Positions 5,847-6,858 of a DNA stretch of 6,858 bases are shown here, one piece after another (position 1 is the stretch's first letter; each line of letters starts with the position of its first letter). The position numbers were made by a program, and so were the translations under genes. Where the stretch lies: the NCBI GenBank assembly GCA_003648125.1, contig QMOE01000125.1, forward strand, positions 1 through 6,858, read 5' to 3'. The notes under the pieces were generated by a model. It was not told the origin of the DNA. It saw only the letters and a program-made list of their open reading frames with translations, and did not search any database. This stretch comes from Chloroflexota bacterium (lineage in GTDB: Bacteria > Chloroflexota > Anaerolineae > B4-G1).

Positions 5847-6293
5847 CTACTCTACCTCTTCCTCTACTTTCGCTTCGGCAGGTTCCTCAGCCTCAGCAGT
5901 CTCCGGCTCAGGTTCTGCGGCTGGTTCTTCTGCTACAGGCATTGCGTGATCCTGGCGTGTTTTGAGCCCGGCCGCGGGTCGCGCCTGGGCTGCTTCCTCC
6001 GCCTCGGCCAGCAGTTCTTCCAGAGACTCGCCCTGCTTGAGCCGCTCGAGGCGAGCCATTGTGCCTTGCTTTTTGAGCAACCGGGCTACTGCCTCGGTCG
6101 GTTGCGCCCCGACGTTCAGCCAGTACAAGGCCCGGTCTTCCTTGATCTCTATTGTTTCCGGTTCGGTGCGCGGGTTGTGAAAACCGATCACCTCGATGAA
6201 ACGGCCATCGCGGGGTGATCGCGAATCGGTCACTACTACTCGATAGCTGGGTTGCTTCTTCGCGCCTACGCGGCGCAGTCTGATTTTGACCAT
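5847..6293 (-). CDS. rpsP: 30S ribosomal protein S16 with long acidic C-terminal tail
   Basis: S16 binds 16S rRNA in the body of the 30S subunit and is an early assembly protein. Residues 1 to about 80 are a complete S16 core: [18 protein letters not shown] at the N-terminus, then [18 protein letters not shown], the HNPR turn and a conserved [12 protein letters not shown] segment. The usual family length is about 80 to 100 residues, but this protein has 148. Residues 81-115 look helical and charged. The last 32 residues contain 13 glutamates and a single lysine, with Ala, Pro and Val between them, so the tail is probably disordered. C-terminal extensions on S16 are known in several phyla; the function of this one is unknown. 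The start is supported by a GAGGAG motif 4 nt upstream. The gene is preceded by ffh and followed by khpA after 90 nt, as in many bacteria. The identity is very secure, the tail's role is not. Confidence 0.97.
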   Translation of the reverse strand: MVKIRLRRVGAKKQPSYRVVVTDSRSPRDGRFIEVIGFHNPRTEPETIEIKEDRALYWLNVGAQPTEAVARLLKKQGTMARLERLKQGESLEELLAEAEEAAQARPAAGLKTRQDHAMPVAEEPAAEPEPETAEAEEPAEAKVEEEVE

Positions 6294-6297
6294 AATA

Positions 6298-6303
6298 CTC
6301 CTC
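6298..6303 (-). promoter_or_regulatory. Ribosome binding site of rpsP
   Basis: On the minus strand GAGGAG lies 4 nt before the ATG at 6293. It fixes the rpsP start, which also gives the expected S16 N-terminus (MVKIRL). Confidence 0.75.
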
Positions 6304-6340
6304 TAGTTGTGTTTGAAGAATTAGAAATTGCAAGTTGAAA

Positions 6341-6357
6341 GCCGGTCACCGACTGGC
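6341..6357 (-). other. Weak imperfect hairpin in the ffh-rpsP spacer
   Basis: On the minus strand GCCAGTC and GACCGGC flank a 3-nt loop, giving a 7-bp stem with one A-C mismatch, followed by TTTCAACTT. It could be a weak attenuator or processing site between ffh and rpsP. There is no real T tract, so I do not call it a terminator. The rest of the 98-nt spacer holds only the rpsP ribosome binding site; I saw no convincing promoter. Confidence 0.25.
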
Positions 6358-6391
6358 CCGCTCGACTTCCTATCTGTCTGTTTTTTGTGGC

Positions 6392-6858
6392 TTATCCAAA
6401 CATCCGCATCAGCCCCTGCATACCCTTTTGGCCTTTGCTCAGTTGCTTCATCATTCGCTGCATCTGGCGAAACTGTTTTAACAGCGCATTCACTTCTTGC
6501 ACCGTCGTGCCGCTGCCGCGCGCGATGCGCTTTTTGCGGCTGCTGTTGATGATGTGCGGCTTGTGTCGCTCCTCCGGCGTCATCGAAAGAACGATGGCCT
6601 CGACGCGCTTGAACTCTTTGTCAGTGACCTCGGGTGAAACGTCTTGAGCCAACTGCCCCATTCCGGGCAGCATATCGAGAATCTGGCTCATCGGCCCCAT
6701 CTTTTTGATTTGCTGGAACTGCTCTAAAAAGTCCTCCAGATCAAAGCTGGCCTCGCGGACTTTGCGCTCCATGCGCTCCAGTTGTTCCTGGTCGAAGGCG
6801 GCCTCCGCCCGCTCAATGAGCGTCAGCGTGTCCCCCATCCCCAGGATGCGGGAGGCCA
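6392..6858 (-). CDS. ffh: Signal recognition particle protein Ffh (SRP54), C-terminal part, 5' end outside window
   Basis: Partial gene: the reading frame stays open through the right edge, leaving about 154 residues ending in TAA. Ffh is the GTPase that binds 4.5S/6S SRP RNA, recognises hydrophobic signal sequences on nascent chains and docks with FtsY at the membrane. Visible here is the end of the G domain, RILGMGD followed by LTLIERAE, the usual junction into the M domain. The methionine-rich M domain follows, with MLPGMGQ in the signal-binding finger loop region. The SRP-RNA binding helix-turn-helix carries the hallmark SSRKKRIARGSGT. The last 30 or so residues are rich in Met and Lys (RQMQRMMKQL, then MQGLMRMFG). 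The N and GTPase domains lie outside the window. It is the first gene seen in the run and is followed 98 nt later by rpsP, a classic arrangement. The family call is near certain. Confidence 0.97.
   Translation of the reverse strand, partial: ASRILGMGDTLTLIERAEAAFDQEQLERMERKVREASFDLEDFLEQFQQIKKMGPMSQILDMLPGMGQLAQDVSPEVTDKEFKRVEAIVLSMTPEERHKPHIINSSRKKRIARGSGTTVQEVNALLKQFRQMQRMMKQLSKGQKGMQGLMRMFG

Noticed and set aside
1..6858. CRISPR array, transposase, phage genes, toxin-antitoxin or defence system
   Set aside because: No regularly spaced direct repeats, no transposase or integrase frames and no small paired genes are visible; all minus-strand genes are recognisable housekeeping families.

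Overview
The window is a GC-rich bacterial segment in which every credible gene lies on the minus strand, so transcription runs from right to left. It looks like one co-directional run of seven genes. In transcription order they are the 3' end of ffh (SRP GTPase), rpsP (ribosomal protein S16), khpA (KH-domain RNA-binding protein), rimM (16S rRNA processing factor), dprA (ssDNA/RecA loader), a manC-type mannose-1-phosphate guanylyltransferase, and topA (DNA topoisomerase I). The best guess at origin is Chloroflexota (Chloroflexi). The main reason is the N-terminal four-cysteine ribbon on TopA, which resembles the DUF5679 family that I associate with that phylum. GC-rich DNA and the mixed gene order are compatible, but this is inference and not proof.

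Layout: 6392-6858 holds the C-terminal M domain of Ffh, cut by the window edge. A 98-nt spacer separates it from rpsP (5847-6293), whose S16 carries a long Glu-rich tail. A 90-nt spacer with an interrupted hairpin precedes khpA (5520-5756). rimM (4938-5513) starts 6 nt after khpA, with an ambiguous start site. dprA (3817-4926) follows 11 nt later, then manC (2718-3794) after 22 nt. A 123-nt spacer with two GC-rich hairpins precedes topA (228-2594). Positions 1-227 hold no convincing gene. They contain two perfect palindromes (16-bp and 10-bp arms) bracketed by near-identical 11-mers, plus dispersed-repeat-like sequence at the far left.

The first four genes belong to translation and protein targeting (SRP, 30S assembly, RNA chaperoning) and match the start of the widespread ffh-rpsP-ylqC-rimM cluster. 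dprA and topA are another familiar pair, known side by side in Firmicutes. Here the two clusters are abutted: the usual trmD-rplS continuation after rimM is absent from this position, and a sugar-nucleotide gene sits between dprA and topA.

I see no phage, CRISPR, toxin-antitoxin or other exotic system. The points most worth a second look are the rimM start (an ideal AGGAGG 7 nt before an ACG codon, inside a perfect 10-bp hairpin), the extra zinc ribbons of TopA, and the palindrome cluster downstream of topA.
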